Positions 1 to 7,931 of a DNA stretch of 14,931 bases are shown piece after piece. Within the stretch, counting starts at the first letter, position 1. Each line of letters opens with the position of its first letter. The notes beneath the pieces were generated by a model. The model saw only the letters and a list, made by a program, of their open reading frames with translations, was not told the origin of the DNA and did not search any database. The stretch is from positions 1 through 14,931 of the forward strand of contig CAZPPS010000045.1 in NCBI GenBank assembly GCA_964588495.1. Reading direction: 5' to 3'. The translations under genes and the position numbers were made by a program. Origin of the DNA: CAVPKN01 sp964588495. Its GTDB lineage: Bacteria; Chlamydiota; Chlamydiia; Chlamydiales; JAAKFR01.

Positions 1-384
1 ATATTCTGGAAAAAAGTAGGAACATCAAATCCTTTGTCCACCTAAGGGAGCTTGTGGAGGTGACCCATGGATGTGAAAAGCAGAAAATAGTAGAAACGAT
101 GGCTCTTATTATTCTCACATTCATGACCTCAGAGGAGCGCCTATATACTGATCGTTACACATATCAAGCGGAACAAATTGAAATTAATAAGGTTGACCGG
201 CCTACAGTTGTTGGGGGTCTTTCCTCCTATGGCATCGGCGTCCACTTCAACTTCCAATTCGGCAGCGACGGGGTCGGTGTTGTTCTGCGGAAGTTCTAGG
301 CCATTGGTCCTTGGCAATTTGGTACTTGTATTGGATTTTGGCCCTTGTTCCTTGGAAACTTGGCAGCTATTTTGTTCTTACCCA
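1..384 (+). mobile_element. Partial insertion sequence, left copy (3' part only)
   Basis: This segment matches the reverse complement of the last ~390 bases of the window. The outer 55 bases are identical; the rest is diverged but alignable to about position 384. It carries the end of a transposase frame and a ~85-bp non-coding tail that ends near the reverse-transcriptase remnant. The 5' part of the element lies outside the window, so its terminal inverted repeats and target duplication cannot be determined. The tail shares the motif 'ggccattgg' and short 'ttgg..acttg' direct repeats with the right copy, possibly subterminal transposase-binding repeats (inference). Confidence 0.7.
3..299 (+). 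CDS. Transposase, C-terminal fragment (5' end off the window)
   Basis: The frame is open from the window edge to a TAG at 297-299, giving 98 residues. It begins ILEKSRNIKSFVHLRELVEV and continues with a segment containing ETMALIILTFM and an ERLY motif. I read this as the tail of an IS4-like DDE transposase, which typically ends with an 'FRxxKSFlxLrelvev...rqk..ea.ALiilay...GE..rd' pattern after the catalytic Glu; that Glu would lie just outside the window. The right-hand copy has the same frame with a mixture of silent and replacement changes, which supports this reading frame. A GTG at 54 is an internal codon rather than a start. The last ~35 residues differ strongly between copies, so the true C terminus may have decayed. 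Family assignment is from pattern memory and uncertain at subgroup level. Confidence 0.6.
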   Translation: MLEKSRNIKSFVHLRELVEVTHGCEKQKIVETMALIILTFMTSEERLYTDRYTYQAEQIEINKVDRPTVVGGLSSYGIGVHFNFQFGSDGVGVVLRKF

Positions 385-651
385 ATAAGAATTTTTGAGA
401 GACTGAGATAGCTGATACTGATTTGCGTAAGAGAGGATTCCCAGGTAAGATTGTAGTCTTTGATCCATCTGGGAAATGTTGATGTTCCCATTTAAAAAAT
501 TTCCGTATGCTTCACGCAATTTTCTTTTCATCCTTTGTTTTGTTCGATTACGTATCAGGCTGTGATGGGGAAAAAGGATGTATCCCACAAAATCGATCCC
601 CCGTGCAAGTTTATTGATGATCACCTTTTTGGGATGGAGTTCCAGACGCAA
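367..651 (-). pseudogene. Reverse transcriptase C-terminal remnant
   Basis: The minus-strand frame encodes about 94 residues with the hallmark end of a group II intron/DGR-like reverse transcriptase: LxLHPKKV, then ARGIDFVGYILFPHHSLIRNRTK, a basic helix (RMKRKLRE), and QSYLGILSYANQY near the end. In this family the segment follows the YADD catalytic box and includes the thumb region. No YADD motif occurs upstream: the frame meets a TAG a few codons before the first LHP residues, and 652-850 reads as no recognisable RT sequence. The gene is therefore 5'-truncated and has no plausible initiator; the TTG at 651 is incidental. Its stop lies inside the edge of the flanking IS copy, suggesting that IS insertion or rearrangement broke the element. 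No template/variable repeat pair of a DGR was seen nearby. Confidence 0.65.
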
Positions 652-845
652 ATGGCAGAACTACCGATGATGCATTTTTGCAGCACATATCGCCAATGGG
701 ATGGGAACATATTAATTTGACCGGTGACTATGTATGGAGAAAAGGATCGTCCAATAAAGGGAAAATCAAACCACTTCGACCCATTTCGCCAGCTTAAGGT
801 GCTTTAAATTCCGTTTCGTGAGTCGACCCCAGTTTCAAAAAAACC

Positions 846-874
846 TTGAAACTAAACTAATTAATTACTATAAT
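846..874 (+). promoter_or_regulatory. Promoter for the 909-1436 gene
   Basis: A TTGAAA -35 box (846-851) and a perfect TATAAT -10 box (869-874) are separated by exactly 17 bp, the optimum for the major sigma factor (sigma66 in Chlamydiae). The predicted transcription start is near 881, giving a ~28-nt leader that contains the AGGAA ribosome binding site at 899-903, 5 bp before the ATG. Confidence 0.7.
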
Positions 875-908
875 AGATAAACTTTTTTTCAATTAACCAG
901 GAAATACT

Positions 909-1436
909 ATGAAACCAATAGATTCTACTAGCTCTTCACAAATTCACAATAACGGCAACGTGGGAGAAAACAAAACCAACACCAATCTTTCTAATGATAC
1001 TCGCTCAGATCTGATTAAGAGCATAAATGGATTGGGCCAAATAGTGAGTGTGAGATCTGAAACGTCACTAAGGGTTCGAGAAAAAATTGATGGCAATCAA
1101 TTGCACGAGGCTGTGCATGTGGTCAAAGGCTATATTAAAGGCCTGCAAAATTCAGAGGACTTAATCGGTGCGTCCGACTATGTAACCCGCACTGCGAATG
1201 AGATCGCTGAAAAACACTTGGAAAACGCTAATCCAAAAGAAGCCAGCAAGGCCTTCGGAAAAATCCAAGGCAAGTTCGCAGCCAAGAAGTTTGAAATCGA
1301 GCATAAGGAAGGCAAATCCTCCGCAGGCTCTATTAATAGCCTGAATTTTGAAACCTCTGACACCTCACAAATGCTTAAGAAATTATCGCTAGCAAACGAG
1401 CCTACACAAGAAGTGACTGATTTTGACGTGGACTAG
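909..1436 (+). CDS. Unrecognised 175-residue soluble protein
   Basis: I do not recognise this family. The protein has no signal peptide or membrane segment. Residues 1-35 are rich in Ser, Thr and Asn and probably disordered. Residues about 35-130 are mixed-charge and mostly helical in character (KSINGLGQIV, AVHVVKGYIKGLQ, TANEIAEKHLENANPKEASKAF), and the last ~20 residues are acidic (ending TDFDVD). It is a stand-alone gene: the promoter at 846-874 and AGGAA at 899-903 select the ATG at 909, and it converges on the barrel-protein gene, with a hairpin at 1440-1485 between the two. A hydrophilic Ser/Thr/Asn-rich N terminus in an orphan chlamydial gene is compatible with a type III secretion substrate, but that is inference from composition only. 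The strong promoter and clean ribosome binding site argue that the gene is real. Confidence 0.75.
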   Translation: MKPIDSTSSSQIHNNGNVGENKTNTNLSNDTRSDLIKSINGLGQIVSVRSETSLRVREKIDGNQLHEAVHVVKGYIKGLQNSEDLIGASDYVTRTANEIAEKHLENANPKEASKAFGKIQGKFAAKKFEIEHKEGKSSAGSINSLNFETSDTSQMLKKLSLANEPTQEVTDFDVD

Positions 1437-1439
1437 TCT

Positions 1440-1485
1440 AAAAAAGCTCTCCTGGAGGGCGGTGAAGAATCGCCGCGCTCCAGGA
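1440..1485 (-). terminator. Rho-independent terminator of the outer-membrane protein gene
   Basis: A perfect 8-bp outer stem, TCCTGGAG (1450-1457) with CTCCAGGA (1478-1485), encloses a GGCG/CGCC inner stem (1458-1461 and 1471-1474). On the minus strand the hairpin is followed by 'gagagctttttt', giving a U-run. On the plus strand there is no T-run after the stem, so it serves mainly the minus-strand gene ending at 1490 and may only help the convergent plus-strand gene. Confidence 0.8.
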
Positions 1486-1489
1486 TGGT

Positions 1490-2854
1490 CTAGAAGGCGT
1501 AGATCACAGACATTTCGAAGGATTTGTAGCGGAAATCACCGCCGATGCAACGGTTAACCGGCCGCGCAAATTGGGCGCGTGTGCGGATCGAGAAGGCATC
1601 TGTCATGGCATAGAGGCCGTTGATCTCTAGGCCTCTGTAGTTTGTGAAAAGACGCACTCTTGAAGCTGCAAGGTCTGAGAGAATGCTATCAGCAAGGAAG
1701 CCATTATCCGCATTTCCATGTCCTATGCCGTTTAAGTCAAAATCTGGAACAGATTGTGCCTCAACATATTGATAATTGATATCGATGGACCAGTCACACG
1801 CTTTGCAGAGCTTACCTAAAGTAAAGCCAGCATAAAAGGCATTATTACTCTTCGAGAAGCACGTCTGGCGCACAGATCTAGCTGCAAAATTGTGCAGAAC
1901 CGCGCCATAAAGAAAGATTGTCTTGCAGCCCAAAAAGTCGATTTTTTTTTCGTAGCCCACTTGAAGCTGAGAAATAATAAAGCGATAACGGGGGTTGTTA
2001 TGCCATAGCGTTTTCCCTGCGCCGATTCGATTTCCATAATCTAGAGTAGGAGCTGAGCGGAACCAGTCGATGACGCTGTATTTAAGGCTAAAGCCACTGC
2101 CGTAGATTTTATTTAAAAAGGTTTCAACGACCCAGCCATAGTGGTTGGTAAAGCTATCGATGATAAAGGGGCCCCCATGGATGGTATAAGTGCCGACGCA
2201 AGGCCATTTCTGCGTATAAAAAAAGTGGATTCCATCAAAAACGCTGCCAAATTCCACTTTTGAATCAAAAATGTAATCGAGCCTACTGCGGCCGAGCTCA
2301 ATATAAAAGTCTGTATCCTTGACATGGTAAACGTCATAACCGATAAAAGCTCTTTCCAACTCGACGCGTGCAACTGTTCCCCCATCCCGTCCAAGATAGT
2401 CAAAAAACTTTAACTTCGTTGAAAGCCAGGATCTTGGAGCGACATAGTCGAGCAGTAGGTTAACCTCGCTCTTATAACGGTTCATAGCAATAGGGGTACC
2501 AGAGCCACGCCGTCTTATGCCCTCAACCGTTTCACTGCCAGAGACCCAGCGCGCCCGCACATCTCCCGCTATTGTCAGAGCCCCTTCTTTTTGACGGCAT
2601 TTGATTAACCCTTTGCTTTCGACAAAGTCTCTTAAAACACGGGGATCAACTAAACCTTCACCTTCAGGATTTGGACTGTCAGATTGCAGTCCTGAAGCGC
2701 TTGGACCTAAATTTTCAGCAGCCGCAATCAGTTTCTCATCATCGCCTAAAAGCTCAGCAATTGCAGCCTCATCAAGCTCCACCTCATCTGCAGCAAATCC
2801 ATAGCTGACGCAACCAAAAAGAAACAGAGCCAGCAGAAGAATGTGTTTTTTCAT
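1490..2854 (-). CDS. Putative outer-membrane beta-barrel protein (porin-like)
   Basis: This 454-residue protein begins MKKHILLLALFLFGCVSYGFA, a signal peptide with likely signal peptidase I cleavage after GFA (residue 21). An acidic, probably flexible segment follows (about 22-75), then from about residue 90 an alternating polar/aromatic pattern typical of transmembrane strands (LTIAGDVRARW, YKSEVNLLLDYV, FYIELGRSRLDY, IDINYQYVEAQ, VRLFTNYRGLEINGLYAM). It ends ...YKSFEMSVIYAF; a C-terminal Phe after an aromatic/hydrophobic strand is the usual BAM recognition signature. Seven Cys remain after processing, including a KLCKACDW cluster; chlamydial envelope proteins are commonly disulfide-cross-linked. 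It resembles the CT372/porin-like barrels of Chlamydiae as I remember them, so a general or solute-selective pore is likely, but substrate is unknown. It is monocistronic, with a promoter candidate at 2896-2924 and a hairpin terminator at 1440-1485. The Shine-Dalgarno is weak (AGG about 10 bases upstream). Confidence 0.8.
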   Translation of the reverse strand: MKKHILLLALFLFGCVSYGFAADEVELDEAAIAELLGDDEKLIAAAENLGPSASGLQSDSPNPEGEGLVDPRVLRDFVESKGLIKCRQKEGALTIAGDVRARWVSGSETVEGIRRRGSGTPIAMNRYKSEVNLLLDYVAPRSWLSTKLKFFDYLGRDGGTVARVELERAFIGYDVYHVKDTDFYIELGRSRLDYIFDSKVEFGSVFDGIHFFYTQKWPCVGTYTIHGGPFIIDSFTNHYGWVVETFLNKIYGSGFSLKYSVIDWFRSAPTLDYGNRIGAGKTLWHNNPRYRFIISQLQVGYEKKIDFLGCKTIFLYGAVLHNFAARSVRQTCFSKSNNAFYAGFTLGKLCKACDWSIDINYQYVEAQSVPDFDLNGIGHGNADNGFLADSILSDLAASRVRLFTNYRGLEINGLYAMTDAFSIRTRAQFARPVNRCIGGDFRYKSFEMSVIYAF

Positions 2855-2895
2855 TAAAGTAACCTATAAACCAAGCAGATGAGAAATTGCCAACA

Positions 2896-2924
2896 TTTAT
2901 ATGTCTCCGAGAGCATTTTTGTAA
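2896..2924 (-). promoter_or_regulatory. Candidate promoter of the outer-membrane protein gene
   Basis: Read on the minus strand, TTACAA (-35, 2919-2924) and TATAAA (-10, 2896-2901) are separated by 17 bp and would give a leader of roughly 35 nt before the ATG at 2854. A second pair, TTGGCA-17-TTTATA, lies closer to the start but would leave almost no leader. Confidence 0.4.
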
Positions 2925-2945
2925 ATAGAGAGAGCTTTTTGAATT

Positions 2946-2970
2946 CCGTGCGTGCCCGTGTCCGTGTCCG
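2946..2970. repeat. GC-rich hexamer-like tract (cgtgYc repeats)
   Basis: A short run of imperfect 'cgtgtc/cgtgcc' units followed by related 'gaaccgcgttccgtgcccgaacg' sequence. It stands out against AT-rich surroundings and has no coding potential. It directly precedes the inverted intergenic repeat pair. Function unknown; similar low-complexity tracts occur in intergenic DNA of several environmental bacteria. Confidence 0.5.
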
Positions 2971-2998
2971 AACCGCGTTCCGTGCCCGAACGAAATCC

Positions 2999-3222
2999 AA
3001 CACGAAGACACGAAGATACAAAGACACAAAGAGAAAAAAATTGCAAATTCCCCTCTCTGTGTCCTCTGTGTTCTCTGTGGTTTTTAATTTGCCGCAACAC
3101 TTTGGCTATTAGCGCTGTGGAAATTTATTAAACCACTGAGAGCACAGAGGACACAGAGAAGGGAAAAACAATATAACTCCTTCTTGTCGTCTTTGTGACT
3201 TTGCTGTCTTTGCGTTTTACTG
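2999..3222. repeat. Pair of inverted 'cacagaggacacagag' intergenic repeats
   Basis: Two copies of one intergenic repeat face each other. The right arm contains 'ccactgagagcacagagg' and 'acacagagaaggg' (3129-3163). The left arm (3050-3084) is its reverse complement with four or five mismatches. Each arm continues outward into a purine-rich 'cacgaagacacgaaga / cacaaagac' tail (2999-3036 on the left, reverse-complement equivalent 3180-3218 on the right). The ~44-bp spacer (3085-3128) is unique. The transcript of either strand could fold into a long hairpin between the 3' end of the 915-residue gene and the barrel-protein promoter. The rest of 2855-3249 contains no gene that I can support. Confidence 0.75.
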
Positions 3223-3249
3223 CTCGCCGACGCGCACACAGGAGCGCAA

Positions 3250-5997
3250 CTATTGCCCATACTGCTGCGGCGCTGTATAGAAACCCCACTCATCCTTGCT
3301 GATGCCGTTGAGGTAGTGCTTCCATTGGGAGATCGGTCTCCCTGTGCTGCCGCTAAAGTCAAAGCGCCAGAGCTCCAGCTTGCGAGTTCCGGGATTAACG
3401 ATGAAACCAAAAGCATTGTTAACCCAGTTTGTGTCGGCAAAAAGAAATGGCTCTGGAGAGCAAAGACCTGTTTGCTGCATCGTTTCTATGATTTTTTTGT
3501 GATAAAAAGTCGAAGAACGTGAAGTTTTGGTATGTAACATCAACAGAGCTTTTGCATAATTTTTGAGATCTTCTGCAGTGAGCATTTTATATCTGCCCAC
3601 ACTTTCCACAATCGAAGAGATATGCTGATTGTCGATCTCAATTCCCTCGAAAATTGTATGAAGTCTATCTTCTAGTGCGTGCTCTGGGAAAAGGGGGAGA
3701 AATCTGTAGAGCAGACTATCGAGCTCTTCGCCCAATGCTTCGAGGATTTGTCCTCCCTGAAGCCATTTTTCGTAAGAAAGAGTCGTAAGAATATGCTCTC
3801 TAAATTCAGGAGGGGGCATGGAATAAGGAAAGCTTTGAAATTTACTCTTTACAAGCGGGCGATATGTTGAAGGAATAAAAAATAGGAGCTGCTGAACGAT
3901 CACATCCATCATGCGGCTATCGAGCAAAATGGAATCGATAAATTTGAAATGTTGAGAGGCCCAATAGTCCCGAATCCACGTATAGGTATAGAGCGAGCTC
4001 TCCCATGCTTCCTTAAAGAGTTTTGAGCCTGGCTTTGTTAAAAAGGCGTGCGTGGGTGAAAAACTCAAGAGACTCGCCTCAGGATTTTTCTGAAACTTGT
4101 TCTGCACATAGGCTGGACACTCTTTCAAGGTATCAATCAAAAAAGCGAAAAGCTCATTTTCATTTTCAATCCACCTTTTTACCTCTTTAGGTTTCTGCGC
4201 ATTTTGCCAATAGCAGCTTGTTAGAGTCGCCATTGTCCCTCCAGAAATATAGCTCCAGGGCTTTCGCTTGACTTGGGTCAGATTTTCTAAAGGATTTGAA
4301 ACAATGGGCTCATTATAAGCTTTAGCTAGCCGAACAAGGGAGCTCTGCAAAAAATCTGCACCTTGAATAGTTGCGATCAATCTTGTGATCAACTCTGAGA
4401 TCTCTTTTTCAAGTCCTTCAAATTGGGGAAGTTGCTTGATTTCAAATTCGGTTACCGAAAAAAAGGAGCTCAAATCTCTGATATATTCATCAGCCGACAA
4501 AATCAACGTCCAAAGAGCGGGATTTGCCCTTCCGTGCTTATAGAGAAGGCGAAAACCTGCCGGACTATCATCGTAGGGATTTGTTGTCACATCGTGCATT
4601 TCTGCGTCATACACTTCCTGAAAGTATTCCCGGATTTTGGTGCCATAAAAATCAATCAGAAGTGGGTAAAGCCCCTGAAGTTTTTTCCCTTTTTCGTAAA
4701 TTTCGTCCCGATGCGCCAAGGCTCCATGAATTTCTTGCCGTCTCATCCTGTATTCGGCCTGCAGCCATCCAGCTTCCCTTTCGCTCGAGATGTGAGACAG
4801 CCTTCCTTCTAAATACTTTGTCTGGGCAAACAGATGATCATAGGTTGAGCTGATTTCTGCGATTTCGTCATTCACCGCTTGAATTTTCTCCTGCAAAACC
4901 GCATACAGACTCTGGCCAATTCCTCCTGGCTCTTCAGGAGCCACTCCCAGGCTGATATACAAATTCCATCTCGCAAAATCGGCATGCGATTCAGCAAATG
5001 AGGCTAAAGTGAACTCCCAAGCCTTTAAAAGGGCATTATCGGTCTGTGCTTTGAAGGCGTTCCTTGCTTGCCCTATCTTCAAACTGCCTTGCACCACTTG
5101 TTGAAGGATTTGATTCGCTGTGATCACGGAATAGGGATTCGCAATCAGACTTTCCACTTTTGCTCCCTCAAGAATCTTAAGGCAGCCTTCAATTTTTTCC
5201 TTGCGCCCTCGATTTTTCTCAAGAAGATGTGCAGCTGAAAATGCGGCTTGCAAACCGGGAGAAAGGGCCAGTGTCTCAAGGGGATTTTTTCCTAAAGTAT
5301 GGACAAATACGGGCTTTAAAAGGTCGCCAGCTCCCCAACTGAAACTTAAAGGAACCGCATGCTCGACACCTTCTACAACCCGGATTAATCGCCCTGTCGC
5401 TATCAACTCGGCAAGATCTTTGAGAAAATTGAGCGGTTGCTCTTTTTGAATCATGATAGCAGGCGCCGTTGCAAAGCAGGAGCCCACATTTTGACGTAAA
5501 TGGGTCAGCAGGGCTGCAAAAGCAGCTTTTTTTGCATGTCCATCTTTCAGGGGGACATTTGAGGGAATCTGGAGTGTTTCCCGAATCAAACCTTCGACGA
5601 TGGCATTGCGCTCCGTGAGATAAATGCCTCTCAATGCCACCTGAAAGTCTGGATTGACTGCAAACTGCTCCAACATGGCCAGCATATGTTCATTTGCCAG
5701 GCTATCGTGCTCTCTTTGAGGACCCAAAGAATACAAATTTTCCTTAAGCAGTCCGATAGACATTTTCAGACGGGAAAAATCGATTTGCCCCTGCTCATCG
5801 AGAAGATAAAGAGCACAAGATCTTGCCATATGCACATTACGAAAAAGGGCGCTATCTTGTAACTTAGAAGCGTCAAAATCTTGACACGCAGAAATATATT
5901 CGTCACAAAAAATGCCTTCTAAGGCATTTGCAAAGTCGATTTTAGGCGCATTTTTTTCAAAAATGCCTTCGAAAAATAGAGATGATTGCAAAGTCAT
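3250..5997 (-). CDS. Large cytosolic protein of the chlamydial CT590-like position, papain-like motifs
   Basis: This 915-residue protein has no signal peptide or clear membrane segment. It sits third in the RsbU operon, where C. trachomatis has CT590 (order remembered, not searched). Its ATG overlaps the TGA of the preceding gene (ATGA, 5994-5997), implying translational coupling. Visible landmarks: RQNVGSCFATAP at 168-179, where Cys174 follows Gly-Ser and a Gln five residues earlier, like the QxxxxGSCWAF box of papain-type proteases; a charged, coiled-coil-like region at about 366-440; KPWSYISGGTMATL at 579-592; SFSPTHAFLTKPG at 645-657, with a possible catalytic His650; and FADTNWVNNAFGFIVNPGT at 853-871, with a possible Asn857 or Asp855. 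The order Cys-His-Asn is that of a papain fold, but spacing is very long and I cannot confirm activity. It is otherwise a protein of unknown function. No terminator was seen after its stop. Confidence 0.85.
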   Translation of the reverse strand: MTLQSSLFFEGIFEKNAPKIDFANALEGIFCDEYISACQDFDASKLQDSALFRNVHMARSCALYLLDEQGQIDFSRLKMSIGLLKENLYSLGPQREHDSLANEHMLAMLEQFAVNPDFQVALRGIYLTERNAIVEGLIRETLQIPSNVPLKDGHAKKAAFAALLTHLRQNVGSCFATAPAIMIQKEQPLNFLKDLAELIATGRLIRVVEGVEHAVPLSFSWGAGDLLKPVFVHTLGKNPLETLALSPGLQAAFSAAHLLEKNRGRKEKIEGCLKILEGAKVESLIANPYSVITANQILQQVVQGSLKIGQARNAFKAQTDNALLKAWEFTLASFAESHADFARWNLYISLGVAPEEPGGIGQSLYAVLQEKIQAVNDEIAEISSTYDHLFAQTKYLEGRLSHISSEREAGWLQAEYRMRRQEIHGALAHRDEIYEKGKKLQGLYPLLIDFYGTKIREYFQEVYDAEMHDVTTNPYDDSPAGFRLLYKHGRANPALWTLILSADEYIRDLSSFFSVTEFEIKQLPQFEGLEKEISELITRLIATIQGADFLQSSLVRLAKAYNEPIVSNPLENLTQVKRKPWSYISGGTMATLTSCYWQNAQKPKEVKRWIENENELFAFLIDTLKECPAYVQNKFQKNPEASLLSFSPTHAFLTKPGSKLFKEAWESSLYTYTWIRDYWASQHFKFIDSILLDSRMMDVIVQQLLFFIPSTYRPLVKSKFQSFPYSMPPPEFREHILTTLSYEKWLQGGQILEALGEELDSLLYRFLPLFPEHALEDRLHTIFEGIEIDNQHISSIVESVGRYKMLTAEDLKNYAKALLMLHTKTSRSSTFYHKKIIETMQQTGLCSPEPFLFADTNWVNNAFGFIVNPGTRKLELWRFDFSGSTGRPISQWKHYLNGISKDEWGFYTAPQQYGQ

Positions 5998-7925
5998 GCT
6001 TCATTCCTGGCCACCGACAAGGTGACAACAATGATTTCTTTTTCCTGGGGCGCCTCCCCTGTATGCTCTTGAACCGCTTGTGCAATACCGTCTACACCAC
6101 TTTGAGCACTCTCCCAGTTAGATTCTCTACAAAGAGTTTTGAGTCTTTCGACTCCATAAAGTTCATGATTGTCATTTTTAGCCTCAATCAGCCCCTCTGT
6201 AAATAAAATCACCATATCCCCCTCAAATAGCTTTAAAGAGTGGGTATGATATACTGTCGCCCCGTCAAGGCCAAGGGCGATTTGCTCAATGTCCAGGGAA
6301 ATGATCTCCCCATTGGCCCGCTTAACAAAGCAAGGATTGTGGCCGCAGTTGCAGTAACTGAAAAGGCGCGATTCGACATGATACATTCCAAGAAAAATGG
6401 TCACAGCCACATTAGCATGCTCTGATTCCCCATAAAAGGCACGATTTGCCAACGTAAGGATCGCTCCCACATCATCATTAAGAGTCGCATAGGTACGGAT
6501 AAGACCACGCAAGGATAGGGCGTAAAGACATGATGATATTCCAACGCCCGCGACATCGACAAGATTGAAGATAACCGCCTCTTCACCCTCTTTTGTCTGC
6601 TTCATGATGTAACCGTAATAATCCCCTCCTACATCACTCGCAGGAAGGTAGCCTCCTGCAAATTCAGCCCCTTCGAGCACTGGAACCTTAAAGGGAAAAA
6701 GGCTTTGCTGCACTTCTCGGATGATGGAAAGCTCTCTTTGATATGTTTCTTTTTTGACACGTTCATCTTCTGCCTTTTGCATTTGCTTTAGCAGATTGTC
6801 CATCGTTTGATTGAAAAGAGCCCCCAGCAGATTGATTTCAAATCCCAACCGTTCGCTTTTAAATCGGGCGTCAAGCTTCCCATGACTGACCTGCCGCATG
6901 ACATAGGAGAGATGTCTTAAAGGACGTGACAAAAAGCGTGATATCCAATAAGTCACACCCGCTCCTGCAATCAAAATGAGCCCATAAACCGTGTAAAGAA
7001 AGAAAAAGTGCAGAACGGCTCCGCCAAAAAAGGACTCTTTTGGGGAATAAACCATCAAAGACATTTTCCCAAGAACAGCGTCTGTCCAGTAAGCAACTTG
7101 CACCTGATCATTGAAAATAAATTCAAAAAAGGGAGGGTCTTTTTTAAGGATTGTCAGCGGCTCATCAGGAAGCGTCTCAACCCCAATTTTTTCTTTAGTT
7201 AAAATCTCTTGACGTCTTACATCTGAAAGCTCTCCAAAATAATGCCCTTTCAATTTGGGATCGGTGGCATCAAAAACAATGTTGTCGGCATTGATCAGAG
7301 CAAATAAAAATTCAGGATGGCGTGGCGAAATTTTCACAAGCTCATCGAGCTTATTTTCAATGTTGGCCACTGCCATGATAATGCCGACGGGCTTTTGTGT
7401 GGATTTTGAATGGACAAGCTGGGCTGTAAAAATATGGGGGACATATTTTTCTTGGGCCGGCACGTAAAGATAACGTATAAAATCAACCTCTCCTAGCTCT
7501 TTCACCGATTCCAGAAGACCATGACTCATAAACCCTGAGCCCACTAGATCCGGATTACTGGAAGCGATGATAGGATAGGGATGTTCATTTTGGATTCCAA
7601 GAACATACATTTGAAAATCGCCCCCGACGTGAACCACTTTCATCAATTCCCGGTTCATCAAATTCGCATCAGGCTTGGAAGTGTCAAGAGCGCTGCTGAG
7701 ATTCATCATGTAGCTAATTTCACTCAAAAAAGTTTGACTGACGGGCTGAAAACTTGAAAGACCCAAATTACGGAAGTTTGCCTCCGATTTCATATCTTTT
7801 TTAGCATCCACAATGGCTTCATTGTAGAGACTCTGAAAAAAAATGAACGAGTCGATCAGAAGCGGGAAGGCAAGACATAAAAAACTTACAATCAAAACTC
7901 TAAGCGTGAAGCTATTAATAATCAT
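5994..7925 (-). CDS. RsbU-like membrane protein with degenerate PP2C domain
   Basis: This 643-residue paralogue of the upstream gene has the same layout: membrane segment at about 9-31, extracytoplasmic sensor region about 32-305, second membrane segment about 306-328, HAMP-like region about 329-385, charged linker, then a SpoIIE/PP2C-type domain from about 415. Several metal-ligand positions are changed: GGDYYG (Asp replaced by Gly438), FTEG (Asp replaced by Glu577) and QEKEI near the end, where the active family has DD. DVAG (Asp457) and the first Asp of the GGD box (Asp435) are kept. Loss of these acidic residues predicts weak or no phosphatase activity, so a sensor, decoy or allosteric partner role for RsbU is more likely (inference). 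It occupies the CT589 position next to rsbU. Its ATG at 7925 is 6 bp after the upstream TAA and its TGA overlaps the next ATG, so the three genes form one transcription unit. Confidence 0.88.
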   Translation of the reverse strand: MIINSFTLRVLIVSFLCLAFPLLIDSFIFFQSLYNEAIVDAKKDMKSEANFRNLGLSSFQPVSQTFLSEISYMMNLSSALDTSKPDANLMNRELMKVVHVGGDFQMYVLGIQNEHPYPIIASSNPDLVGSGFMSHGLLESVKELGEVDFIRYLYVPAQEKYVPHIFTAQLVHSKSTQKPVGIIMAVANIENKLDELVKISPRHPEFLFALINADNIVFDATDPKLKGHYFGELSDVRRQEILTKEKIGVETLPDEPLTILKKDPPFFEFIFNDQVQVAYWTDAVLGKMSLMVYSPKESFFGGAVLHFFFLYTVYGLILIAGAGVTYWISRFLSRPLRHLSYVMRQVSHGKLDARFKSERLGFEINLLGALFNQTMDNLLKQMQKAEDERVKKETYQRELSIIREVQQSLFPFKVPVLEGAEFAGGYLPASDVGGDYYGYIMKQTKEGEEAVIFNLVDVAGVGISSCLYALSLRGLIRTYATLNDDVGAILTLANRAFYGESEHANVAVTIFLGMYHVESRLFSYCNCGHNPCFVKRANGEIISLDIEQIALGLDGATVYHTHSLKLFEGDMVILFTEGLIEAKNDNHELYGVERLKTLCRESNWESAQSGVDGIAQAVQEHTGEAPQEKEIIVVTLSVARNEA

Positions 7926-7931
7926 TCAGCT

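Noticed and set aside
54..299. GTG-started 81-residue gene at the left end
   Set aside because: The same frame is open to the window edge and continues the transposase-like pattern upstream, so GTG 54 is internal.
367..900. Diversity-generating retroelement with template and variable repeats
   Set aside because: No adenine-biased repeat pair, no Avd-like gene and no intact RT were found.
1490..2854. Lipoprotein (Cys at residue 15 after LFG)
   Set aside because: Phe at the -2 position is a poor lipobox, and a better signal peptidase I site (GFA) lies further on; the rest looks like a barrel.
2943..3222. CRISPR array or tandem satellite
   Set aside because: The repeats are two inverted arms and a short hexamer-like run, with no regularly spaced direct repeats and no unique spacers.
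3253..3522. Antisense ORFs inside the 915-residue gene, the phosphatases and enolase (for example 3253-3522, 4423-4812, 13520-13717)
   Set aside because: They lie wholly within strong genes, lack start signals and recognisable motifs, and are shadows of the opposite frame.
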